A stretch of 64,000 nucleotides of DNA, from the NCBI GenBank assembly GCA_037783545.1, contig JBBELK010001422.1:98340-162339 (forward strand). Reading direction: 5' to 3'. The stretch comes from Henricia sp. BOLD:AAB3569. Taxonomy: Eukaryota > Echinodermata > Asteroidea > Spinulosida > Echinasteridae. The notes beneath the pieces were generated by a model. It saw only the letters and a program-made list of their open reading frames with translations, searched no databases and was not told the DNA's origin. Of this stretch, positions 25,601 through 37,600 are shown piece after piece (positions within the stretch are counted from its first letter, which is position 1; every line of letters begins with the position of its first letter). The position numbers and the translations under genes are program-made.

Positions 25601-28600
25601 GGCCTTTTTTTGCCAGTACGTATGAATTAAGACGCAGCATTTGATGACTGATCATAACTGAAACAAGATCTCAATGCATGCACATAGAAGAGTGTACAAG
25701 GAGACAATGCCAATGGTCGCTTCACAACCAAATAAATGACCAGTCTCATTAAACATGATACAAAGAGGAACTGATTGGAGATTGTGATTGAAAGCATTTT
25801 CACAGCATCTGACAGGACTGCACTGGTATATTTCATGTTGACACTGGCCGACAAGACTTCAACCAAAACAATTTATTGAAACTCGCAGGAATCCAGGAAC
25901 AAACCAAAAGTGTTGTAGATTACTGAAGCTTTTTCACCATGAAGCTGGTGTGGATGAACGTTGCACTCATCATAATTTCCTACAATTATGCTCGCTCCAG
26001 TAAAAACGGTCGAGAAAAATATGGCAGTTCTCAGTACCAGCTGCTAGATCGTAAAATGACTTGGGATGAAGCCAACACAGCCTGCTCAGACATGGGAGGT
26101 GGCTTGGTGGTTCCTGAATCTCCCCAAGAACATCAGTTAATCTGGGAGATGTTCACAAGAAGTGTTCAAGATAGTTTCTGGATCGGCTGTACTGACAGAG
26201 AGGAGGAGGGCAAGTGGATGCAGGCTGGTGGGAAAGGTCAAAAGTGCAGCTACCTCAACTGGGCACCAAAGGAGCCAAATAACGCAGGAAGTGGTCAAGA
26301 CTGTGCTAGGTTATGGCATACAAATGAATTGTGGTCTGGACGTGTGGATGATGACTCATGTTCAGAGAAAAACTATGTCATCTGCAAGTTCCCTGCCAAT
26401 CCACATCCTACCCCAGTGAAGTTCTGCTTGTAAGCTGATGCCAATGGTCGCTTCACAACCAAATAAAGAACCAGACTCATTAACATGATACAAGGAGGTA
26501 CTTATTCTGGCTGAAAACATGCTCGCTATCATTCAACTTTAACATCTTGTGGATTTTACACTCTAACTATCCTTGCAACAAAAACATGTTACTCAAAACA
26601 GTAGTTAGTTACTTAGTGTTTTGGGGAAAAATGTAAATTTATTTCAATTTTGTATTTATTTTCTGAAACAGGAGTGCTGGATAATGTTTTCATGTGAGAT
26701 TAACAACTACCACACAATAGTTTTACTGAAACAATTCGCAGTCATTTTGTACACTGCCTGGAAACAAAGTTATAGCTAGAACAAAGTACCACATTGATGT
26801 AATTGTCTGACAAGTGATGTAATTTTCTGACAAGTGTTGCCTCTCATTTTAACATGATACAGAGAGATACCTGTATATATGTGTATATGATTTCTAACTG
26901 TATATCTTTAAAATTTTAAAATACGGTAGTTTTAGAAGCAGAAGTGTTGGGCAAAGAATTTAAAAAAATATATTATTGTGCATTGTTTAGAATCAATTCG
27001 AGGAAAATAACATTAATTAGGAAAATAACATTCGTACCCTATGACCAATCTGAGCGTTTTGCATTTATCTCATACAAGCTGGCGTGATGGAACTTTCACT
27101 TTACCCAAGGACATTTGGCTCAACATTATTAGCATAGCAATAGAATTGTTGATTTTTTTTGTTCTTATGCCTGTCCAAAATTATTCATACCCCATACTAA
27201 ATCTCATATTTGAGGCCTATGTTTTTGATAATGCACATGGCTTTGACATTTGACATTTTTTTGTTGTAATGTTACCCAAATTGTCCAAAAGGTGTGCATA
27301 AAATGTGAATGCTTTCCAAATGTGATCTATTGAATGTACAGTGATGAATATCAAAAAACAACTCTCCGCTTTTAAACTACAGATTAAGGGAAGCTGATGC
27401 AATCATTCTCAGTTGATGGTCAGCATAGCGAAGCAGAACGAACTTTGTAAGGACATTTGGTTGTGCATTGTGAATGCTAACAAAAAGGGGAGAGGCCATC
27501 AAAAGCTATTTCGATCGCGAGTACCAGATGCCACCATACAAAGCATAATTAGGAAGTACAACAAGTACCAAGCTGTAAAAAAACATTGAAGGACGTGGTA
27601 TGGCAAAAGGCCAACACCAATCCATGGATCACCATCAAGACTCTCCTGGACAACATTGGCGAGTCTGGGACCAAGATATCAAGGGAGACACTTCAGTGGA
27701 CATTGCACAAGAGGGATCTCTATGGATGTCGACCAAGAAAGCGGAGGCATAGGTGAACTCGTCCGGCATTTGATCATAAGTTCTGTGGTCGAATTAGACG
27801 ACATTGGAGCTTTTCGGGCACAGTGATGATGCTTTCGTTTGGCAAAAGAAATGTGAAGCATATACAACCCTAAGAAAACAGTCCGAACTATCAAGCATAG
27901 CTGGCGGGAGCATAGTGCTTTGGGGATGTTTTTCAGCCAATGGGCCCGGCAATCTCATCAGTGGATGGCATCTCGAACAAGGAGCAGTCTGTCAAGATCC
28001 TTGAGGAAAACATTAAGCAGTCCACAGAGAAACTTCACCTTGCGGAACCATTGGACGTATCAGCAGGACAACGATCCAAAACACACCAAGTCAGTCCAGA
28101 AATGGTTCTGCAATAATGATGCAGACGTTCTAGAGTAGCCAAGCCAAAGTCTAGACCTCAACCAAATCGGGAATGTTGTGGAGGGAACTCAAGACCCGAG
28201 TTATGACAAGGATGCCTTCCAACATGTCCAACCTCAAAGATCTAGAGACTTTAGTGAAGAAGTAGTGGGACAGAACCATGTACAGACATGCACAAACCTT
28301 ATCAGCAAGTAAACAACCGTTTGGAGACTGTACTCACAAACATAACACTTTTCCATTGATTACTGAATGTGATTTTTAACTGATCTAAACTAGGGTATGA
28401 ATAATTCTGGACATGGCATTTAAAAAAATTAATCTGTCAATATAACCCCCTTGAAGCAATGTATTTCTTGAAATGTATCGTGAAGTGATTTGTTCAGCCG
28501 TCTGTCACATTATTATGCAACTCAAGCCAGAAGAAACCCATTCCTCAAATAGCACAATTCTAAATACTCCGAATTTGCTAAGGGTATGAATAATTTGGGG

Positions 28601-31600
28601 CTTAACTATTGGGGATATGTATATTCGAAATCAATAGAGATTATTCAGATGATGTAATAAGCATGTTGTAAAGTGCAGCTACATGTAGACCGTGGGTGTT
28701 CAAACAGTTTTTATTTAGTTTTCATTAGCAACTTGTATTCAATTGTCAAAGAAATAACTAATACAGCGAGTAAAAAGAAGAAGATGATTTTAAAGGCACT
28801 ACAAAAGTTCACATTTGCCTTTATTTTCCACCTGGAACCAAGAATATGACACCAGTCATACATGTACATGTACACAAGTATTTTGAGCTCAAATTGCTCA
28901 TAGAGCTTTGAGATTAAGAGAAGGCAAAACTGTCTGGTAAAGAATTTAACAATATACATATGTATCTCTACTGGATTGGTCAAGAGAATAAAAATTGCAA
29001 TTTCCTGAAAAATGGCATAGTGGTGCGCATATTGTAAAATTTTAATATCAGTTTCTTTGATGTACAATTTAGTTTTCAACCTTAAAGTCAAGCATAAAGT
29101 GGTTGCAGTACTTAACAATGACACTTCTCGAGAAAAACACTTCCCCAAGCCCCTCCCCGACCACTTTTAGCAATTAGTGGGTGCAAAATTCAATACATGT
29201 ATAAGCATGGAGGAAGGAGCTACCCTGACACTATGAACATCTAACAATGGAAATTGAGCACACACCATTGTTACTAACAATGGGGTTACAATGAACATGT
29301 ACATGTTTTTGCTCATAGTGTGAGACCACCTAACCACCCAACAAAAGAAAACTAGGAAATCAACAGCATTTTTGCGATGAAAGTAAAGAGCAGGCAGCAC
29401 AGGAGAGAAGCAGCCAATTGAGGATTTGAGGCTATTGCAGAGAGCTGCATCAGAGAAACTGGAGTATCAAAAACACTGTCATTTGGCATTGTAAAACTGG
29501 ATACAAACTTGCTGTTCACAGACCTTCAGTCATTGTAACAAAAGACTTTCACGCAGTTTTCCACAAATCAGTTTGTTGGAGCAATTCAAGGATATCCATA
29601 ACCATATTGTGGAGAAACCTTTAGCGGCATTTGGTTTTTGGAAAAGGCGCAAGACATTTTATCAGAGTTTTCACAGCATCTGACATCTGACACTGGCCTA
29701 CAAGACTTCAACCAAAACAATTTATTGAAACTCACAGGAATCCAGGAACAAAAACAGATTACTGAAGCTTTTGCACCATGAAGCTGGTGTGGATGAACGT
29801 TGTACTCATCATAATTTCCTATTATTATACTCGTTCCTGTCAAAATGGTCAAGAAAAACATGGCAGCTCTCGTTACCAACTACTGGATCAGAAAATGACT
29901 TGGGATGACGCCAATACAACCTGCTCAGGCATGGGAGGTGGCTTGGTGGTTCCTGAATCTCTTAAAGAACATCAGTTCATCTGGGAGATGTTCACAAGAA
30001 GTGTTCAAGATGGTAGTGTCTGGATTGGCTGTACTGACAGAAAACAGGAAGGCAAGTGGATGCAGGCTGTTGGGGAAGGCCAAGAGTGCAGCTACCTCAA
30101 CTGGGCACCAGGAGAGCCAAATAACCAGGGACATTATCAAGACTGTGTTGAGTTATGGCATGTATCGTCAGGACGTATGGATGATGTTGAATGTGATGCT
30201 CAATTCTATGTGATCTGTGAGTTCCCTGTCAGTTCACATCCTACCCCAGTGAAGTTCTGCTTCAAAGCTGATGCCAATGGTCGCTTCACAACCAAATGAA
30301 TCACCAGTCTCATTAACATGATGTGTACAAGGAGGTATTGATTGGAGATTGATTCTACGCTTTGTTCGCAACAACTTGTGTCTCACATTTAACTAAACCC
30401 TCAAATTCTGTGTAACAAATACCGCAGCATCATTCTAGGTAGTGACAATTGAAGGAAGTGAAAAGTTATCTGCTAATAACTGCTCACAAAAGCCAAGATG
30501 AACTGCTCTTACAATTTCAAATTTGTTATGGATCCACACTGATGCAAGACATGTTGGATTGTGGTTTATTATTCACTTTTGAGTTGTTTTAATACTTCAA
30601 TAGAATGTTCATATAGATTGGCAGCACCAAATTATTCTTAGACAGTCATGGTAATAAATACGGAATGAACCTGCCAATCCACTGAATGAAGATTAAATAA
30701 AAACCCTGTGGCTCTATGGTTGTTTTTCACTTTTTGAGTTGCACACTTCAATAGATTGATTGACACTGATGTTGTTTCAATATTGCAAGTATTGCCAAGC
30801 CAGTTTGTTGATAGAGAAACCAAACTGAATGCACTGATTGAGAGCACTAAATTAGTCCAAGGCAGTCATGGCAACAAATACGGAATGAACCTGCTAATCC
30901 ACTGGATGAAGATTGAATACAAATTTAATTTATTGATTTTGTTCCCATCAGACTTCAACGCTGACCCATTTAAATCTGTAGAGCGGCTTATTTTGCCAGT
31001 ACATTATGAAGACGCAGCACTTGAGGACTGATAGCTGGAACAAGATCTCAATGCAGGCACATAGAACAGTGTACAAGAAGACTTCTGTAAAGGCAACACG
31101 GAATGGTTTGCAGTTCCACAAAAAACTGTCAATGCCACCTACAGTTTGATATGAGCCAAACTGGCAAAATCATCGTGGATTTCTATCTCTGGTCTGAATT
31201 CACTCTGGTAACTTGGTCAAGAATTTGATGGATTCTGTAGCTAAAAATTCGAATGACTTGGATTACTCCAGCATTAAACTCTATGCATGAACACCAGTTT
31301 GGTAAAGAATGTTTTCATGGGAGACTAGCAACAACCATTTTCGAGGTGCGACACCCAAAACGCACGGACAATACATCTTAAACATTTTGCTTGAAACCGG
31401 TCATATACATGTACCAAGCAGCAAGATGCCTGAAACTAGCCTTGACATTTACAGACGGCAAAATTGCCTGACAATACGACCTGTATATCTCTACGGGATT
31501 GATGAAGCAAATAAAAATTACAATTTCCTGAGAAACGGCGGTCTTATCAAAGAATAACAAGGATAACATTTTAATATCCACTTCACAGTTTTTTGTTAAC

Positions 31601-34600
31601 CTTCACACGAACACGCGCGTCTGCAAAATCATCTGCTCTAGAAATCAAACAAAGTGGTTGCATTGGCTAACAATGACACTCTGCAAGAAAAACACTCCCT
31701 CCCCGCCCACTTTTGGCAAGTGAATACAAGAATCGATTCAAATAGTACCCTATATAGCTGCAACTACCTAAATTGAAAGCGACTTTGCAACGTTTTTTTT
31801 CTTTCATTTTTCAATCAAGTGAGAAGCAGGGAGCACAGAAAGGAAGCAGCCAATAGGAGATTTGAAGCTGCTGCAGGGGCTGCATCAGAGAAACTGGAGT
31901 AATATCAAAAACACCGCCTTTTGCCATTCAAACTTGCTGTTTGCAGAGAAGTTTGCCACCACTCAGTTTGTTGTAGCAATTCAAGGATATTTATAGTCCG
32001 CTGTTTTACCCCCGTCACGGCAATACCTCTCCGGGGGGATGCCAAATCACCATGGTTAAGTATAACTTACCATAAATATAACATTTCAACAGAGGCCACA
32101 ACCAAACTATCAGGCTTTTGCGAGAAATCGGCGTTTTTTGTTCAAAAATCCCGCCGAGAATTGACATTATTAAGCGTCCATGCCCAGAAGGTTTTTCGTT
32201 AATAACTTTCTAAAATAACAACTAATGTATTCATACACATACATTTTATACACGCAATATAAGTTGTGCTATAAACGAAAATTGTATAAAACTTAATTAG
32301 CACGCATTTTGTGTTGTTTATCAGTTACTAAAATAGAATAAAACGCGTCATAGTTTAAATATTCCTGAGCGAGGTTTCGCTTAGACTGGTTTCCCGTCCA
32401 CATATTCCACACACCAACACGATAATGACTTTATGAGGACCGACATTGGAAGTGTTTTTTACGCCATCGCATCGCGGATGCCACATAAACTCTTGAGGAA
32501 TTTCAAATTGTCATCGAAAACGAGGGTTTCAGTGCTTTCCGGTTTGTGATAAAATTGTCAAATGAAAAGACGCACGACGTATTTATGGCTCAGCATCTGA
32601 AACGAGGCTGCCAGTGTTAATTATAAAGTTCTAATGATTCCCGCGATGCACAGTATAGGGGAGTCGGTGTTGACCTGTTATGTTGTCTCGGGTTTTATCG
32701 GGATCGTAAAATAAAACAGTATTGCTATGAAAATTGGCTCCAAACATCATGGCTGCCAGATTAAACGCCATTGCAAAATCACAGGGAAACCGTTCAGTGA
32801 TTTTTAGTGTAGTGCCGTTGCCTAGGCAACTGACAATATACATGTATAGGGTGACGTATTCACTTCGGTAGTCTTTTAATTGGTTGCGCTGAAAGACATA
32901 CTGTTCGGTTATACATAATAACAAGCACAATTCTACGTGACAAAGGGTGTTCGTTTACGTGCGTCGGCGGCACACGCCCTGGGTACACGCATTATCGTTG
33001 GTGGTGGCGAAAAATACTAACATTTGTTTTATTTTACGATCTCGATAAAACCCGAGACAACAGGTCAACACCAACTCCCCTACTGTGCATTGCAATGTAT
33101 TTCGCGGGAATCATTAGAACTTTTAAATTAACACTGGCAGCCTCGTTTCAGATGCTGAGCCATTAATACGTCGTGCGTCTTTTCATTTGAAAATTTTATC
33201 ACAAACCGGAAAGCACCGAGACCCTCGTTTTCGATGACAATTTGAAATTCCTCAAGAGTTTATGTGGCATCCGTGATGCGATGGCGTAAAAAATACTTCC
33301 AATGTCGGTCCTCATAAAGTCATAATCGTGTTAGTGGGTGGAATATGTGGACAAGAAACCAATCGAAGCGAAACCTCGCTCAGGAATATTTAAACTATGA
33401 CGCGTTTTATTCTATTTTATTAACTGATAAACAACACAAAATGCGTGCTAATTAAGTTTTATACAATTTTCGTTTATAGCACAACTTATATTGCGTGTAT
33501 AAAATGTATGTGTATGAATAAATTAGTTGTTATTTTAGAAAGTTATTAACGAAAAACCTTCTGGGCATGCGCTTAATGTCAATTCTCGCTCGAATGGGGC
33601 GCGATTTTTGAACAAAAAACGCCGATTTCTCGCAGGAGCCTGATAGTTTGGTTGTGGCCTCTGTTGAAATGTTATATTTATGGTAAGTTCTAATTAACCA
33701 TGGTGATTTGGCATCCCCCCGGAGAGGTATTGCCGTGACGGGGGTAAAACAGCGGACTATTATAACCGTTGTGGAGAAACCTTTAGTGCCATTTGGTTTT
33801 TGAAAAGGCGCAAGACATTTTATCAAAGTTTTTTACAGCATCTAACAGGACCGCACTTGTGGTATATTTCATGTTGACACTGGCTGGTGTGGATGAATGT
33901 TGCACTCCTACATTTATGGTCACTCCTGTAAAAATGGTGGAGAAAAATATGGCAGCTCTCGGTACCAGCTGCTGCGGATCGGACCATGACTTGGGATAAG
34001 GCCAACACAACCTGCTCAGACATGGGAGGTGGCTTGGTGGTTCCTGAATCTCTCCAAAAACATCAGTTAATCTGGGAGATGTTAACAAGAAGTGTTCAAG
34101 ATAGTTTCTGGATCGGCTGTACTGACAGAGAGGATGAAGGCAAGTGTAAGCGGGCTGGTGGGAAAGGTCAAGAGTGCAGCTACCTCAATTTGGCACCAAA
34201 ACAGCCAGACGGAGAAATGATGAAGATTGTGCCGAGTTTAAGCATAAGGGTTCTGGAGCTGAATGATGTGTCATGTTCTCACAAAAAGTATGTGATCTGC
34301 GAGTTCCCTACCAGCTCCCATCCCACCCTAGTGAAGATCTGCTTGAAAGCTGATGCCAATGATCGCTTCACAAAAAAATAAAGAACCATTAACATGATAG
34401 GAGGTACTGATTGGAGAGAGAGGATTCTAAGCAGAAGTAAAGTCAGCTTCATTCTTTGAAACTTTATCACAATTTGTACTTTCTGTACCAACTTTGCAAC
34501 AAAGTGAGTCTGCCGTGCAAATGAGGATATTGATTTCTGTACAAGAAGATATGGACTACTGACATTTCTCAAAAAGTGTTGAATTGGGAAAACGGTTACA

Positions 34601-37600
34601 CCTGTAGAAACTTGATACACACAGTGTATATGGAAATGGTCAAGAGTTAATTAAAACCCTCAAGTTGTTACAATCTAAGCTTTAAAGGTCTATTGTATCA
34701 TTTGCAATGAGCCACATTTAACTACTGCATAGCAATGGCAACAAATATGAACATATTTCTCAATGGTCATAATGGTTGTTGCAGTGCAGCTGTGTGATGT
34801 TTGTTAAGTATATCACTGCCTATTTAAAGGCACTATACATGATTGGTATTTCGAAAATCAGAAATGTTCACAGATTTACGCCTAACTTACACAATATAAA
34901 CATGATGACCGTAGAAAACTTTCCCTGAAGTGCTATAGTCTTTTAGAAATGAGTAAAACAATTATTTTTCGTCTCATGAGACGAAAATTTAATTCGCCAC
35001 AAAACCATTTCGCCCAAGTGCCATTTCGCCCCAAATCACTTCGTCCAAACACTACATCGCCCAAATGCCACTTCGCCCCAAATGCCACTTCGCCCCAAAA
35101 CCACTTCGTGCACAGGCCCCGGTTCTGGGCGAAGTGGTTCAGGGCGAAGTGGTTTTGGGGCGAAATGACTGCAAACCCTTTTTTGACTGTTTTCGAAGTA
35201 TGGAGCTGGTTTTTGCTCAGGTTGGTTTTAATCATGCATATCTTCAATCACACAGGGGGATAAAACTATTTGTAACAGTTTACCAATCATGTAATACTAT
35301 CTTTAATGAATTCATGTCGTTGGTAAATGCCAAAATAGTTAGTTTACTGATGGTAAAAACCTAGGAAAAGAGCACTGATGTTGAAATAGCACTGAAACTA
35401 TAACAGCTACATGTATTGTTGCAATTATAATCTAAAATGTTCACATTGGTGTCAATATATTTATAGATTTGCTGTGAGAAAACTAAACCGAGTACAGTGC
35501 TGAGCAACCGACAAAATAGGAATAAGATTAAGGGGAATTCAGCTTTAAGGCGATGTATAATTTAAATCACCTTGTGTATCATACAAGTATGGCAGCTTAA
35601 AATAATCCATTTCGTGTTTGAACTTTTTCAGTTTATTAAATGTGATTGATGTCATTTTAGTGAATCAAAATAATTTATTTCGCACGCTGGAAACATTTCC
35701 AGACGCTAAAGTTGAAAATAATATCCTGGTTCTAATTGGTTTATTTAGTTTGTACCCTGTATGAATTACCCATATAGGTGAGTGACCATTGTTTTACTTG
35801 GCTTTTTTTGTGAGAAAGGTTTGATTGGCCACTGCTGACAGCCCAAGAGCGTGTGATTGGCTATTTGCGCTGCCACTGACAGTTGCTGCACACGTGCCTA
35901 CATGGCTGGCTCCATACAGCACAGCCATGTAGTGTGCCGAACGGTAAAGCGTTTCAAATACAGACACAGTACAGTAACCCGTATGTAGCCATCACTGTGC
36001 CCCCTTTGCAATGACCTTGCCATTCATTGGACAATCCACACAGCACATGTACCATTAAAAAAGCTCCATGATAAAATGGACCATTAAAACCGACTGTTAA
36101 TAGTAAAAAGAAAAGAAGGAGGAAGCAGGAGTTGTTTGTTGATATCGCATTATGGGCTGCTTTAAAGAGGAAGAATCCCCCTTGACGAAAATCCAGCATT
36201 TAGGCTTTTTTTGATAGTCCAAACATCACTCTTGCCGACGTGGATTTTTATTATTTTTAAATTGTCGGTTTTAAGTGGATAAATTGCAAGCAAAAGTGCG
36301 CTTTTCGAAAATGAGATTTTCGCGATTTCTGAAACGCTCATTAGGTATTTATGATATGCGCGTGACCCCGTGACGCAATCCTGAGAAAGAGAAGTCAACA
36401 CGATTGTTATTAGCTCCATACGTTTACACGCAAAAAACTTGGAAAACCGTCTCCGTTAGATGGTGTTTTTTGAAGAATTTGTTTGGTCCAAAAAGCCAGA
36501 TATATGCCCATTAGCTGCGTGGTTGTATGTTTTACCAGACACTATGAAAAAAAAGAGCAGAAACATTTTCTTCTCTATTACACCGGCCGATGTAACCCTA
36601 ACCCTAACTACTGTATACGGCCCGCAGGGAACCGTTCAATGCTGCAGACAGACAGCCGTGAATGCTGTTCGTTCCGTGACAAAACCACCCATCGCAATGC
36701 ACCAGTATTTACTTCAAAAGAGCTTCATTGTGAGCCACAATTTCACCGTTTTTTCACAAAAGAGGTAATAGTAGATTGTTGTCATATTACATGAAGTGTT
36801 TTTCACGTTTGTATTTTGAATTACAAGGACAAAACAGGCATGATAAACATTCACTTCGTGTATTTTCCATTCAATACTGCACAGGCCGTTTTGTATGTTT
36901 CTCAGGATGACGTCAAAACCCTGTTGATAAACAGACCAAGTGACCTCGAGCATTTCAGAATTTCGGGTGAAGAGGGTCGGAACTGCTTTACGTTTTAAGC
37001 AAAAGCCTGTAGATTTTTTGTGAAAAACAAGTTGTGATGGTGTTGTAGACACATACACCTCCATGATAAACAGAAAAACTAAAAAAATGTGGAAGGGGGG
37101 ATTCTAGACGTTGACTACGATTGACTACGATGCGTATTGCTGATAAAGCAAGAACACAATTAACAACACGAAATTAATCAGAGGCACATAATGACCATTC
37201 CAATTTAATGGATGAAGATAAAAGAAAGGGACAAACCAAACCAAACCCAAACTTGCCATCTTTGTTAGAGCAATATACTATGTGAGCCCAGTTGTGGTTT
37301 CAAAAAAAAAGCTTGACTCAAGGTCTTTAAAGACGGATTACATGATTGGAAAAGTTTAAGAGCAGGAAAAACTTTACATAACTACAAGAGTAATGTTGAT
37401 AAACTGTCTTGTAGAAATTTCAGCCACATAGATGCAGTAAATAATACATCGATAAACTTTAAAAATCCTAGCACGGTTTTTGTGTTGAGTGAATGGTACG
37501 GTAGCCCTACAAAAATGCAGTATGGAGCAGGGATGTAGTCGAGTCCATCATGAGTCCTACATGAGTCCGTATTCAAATGAACACCAACAAAGGCATTCTT

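Larger units (their letters stand above)
29820..37200. repeat. Segmental duplication, copy B (CTL-5, CTL-6 and flanks)
   Basis: Second copy of the 15570-20224 block, about 14.3 kb downstream. It is longer because it contains a foldback element (31994-33759) and a ~940-bp insert (about 36168-37105), both absent from copy A. Homology resumes after the insert with GATGCGTATTGCTGATAAAGC. Confidence 0.85.

Noticed and set aside
36592..36608. Telomere-like TAACCCTAACCCTAAC
   Set aside because: Under three units and inside a mobile insert; too short to mean a telomere or fusion point.
36460..37064. Overlapping ~100-codon ORFs on both strands
   Set aside because: They lie in an insert absent from the duplicate locus and show no recognisable domain.
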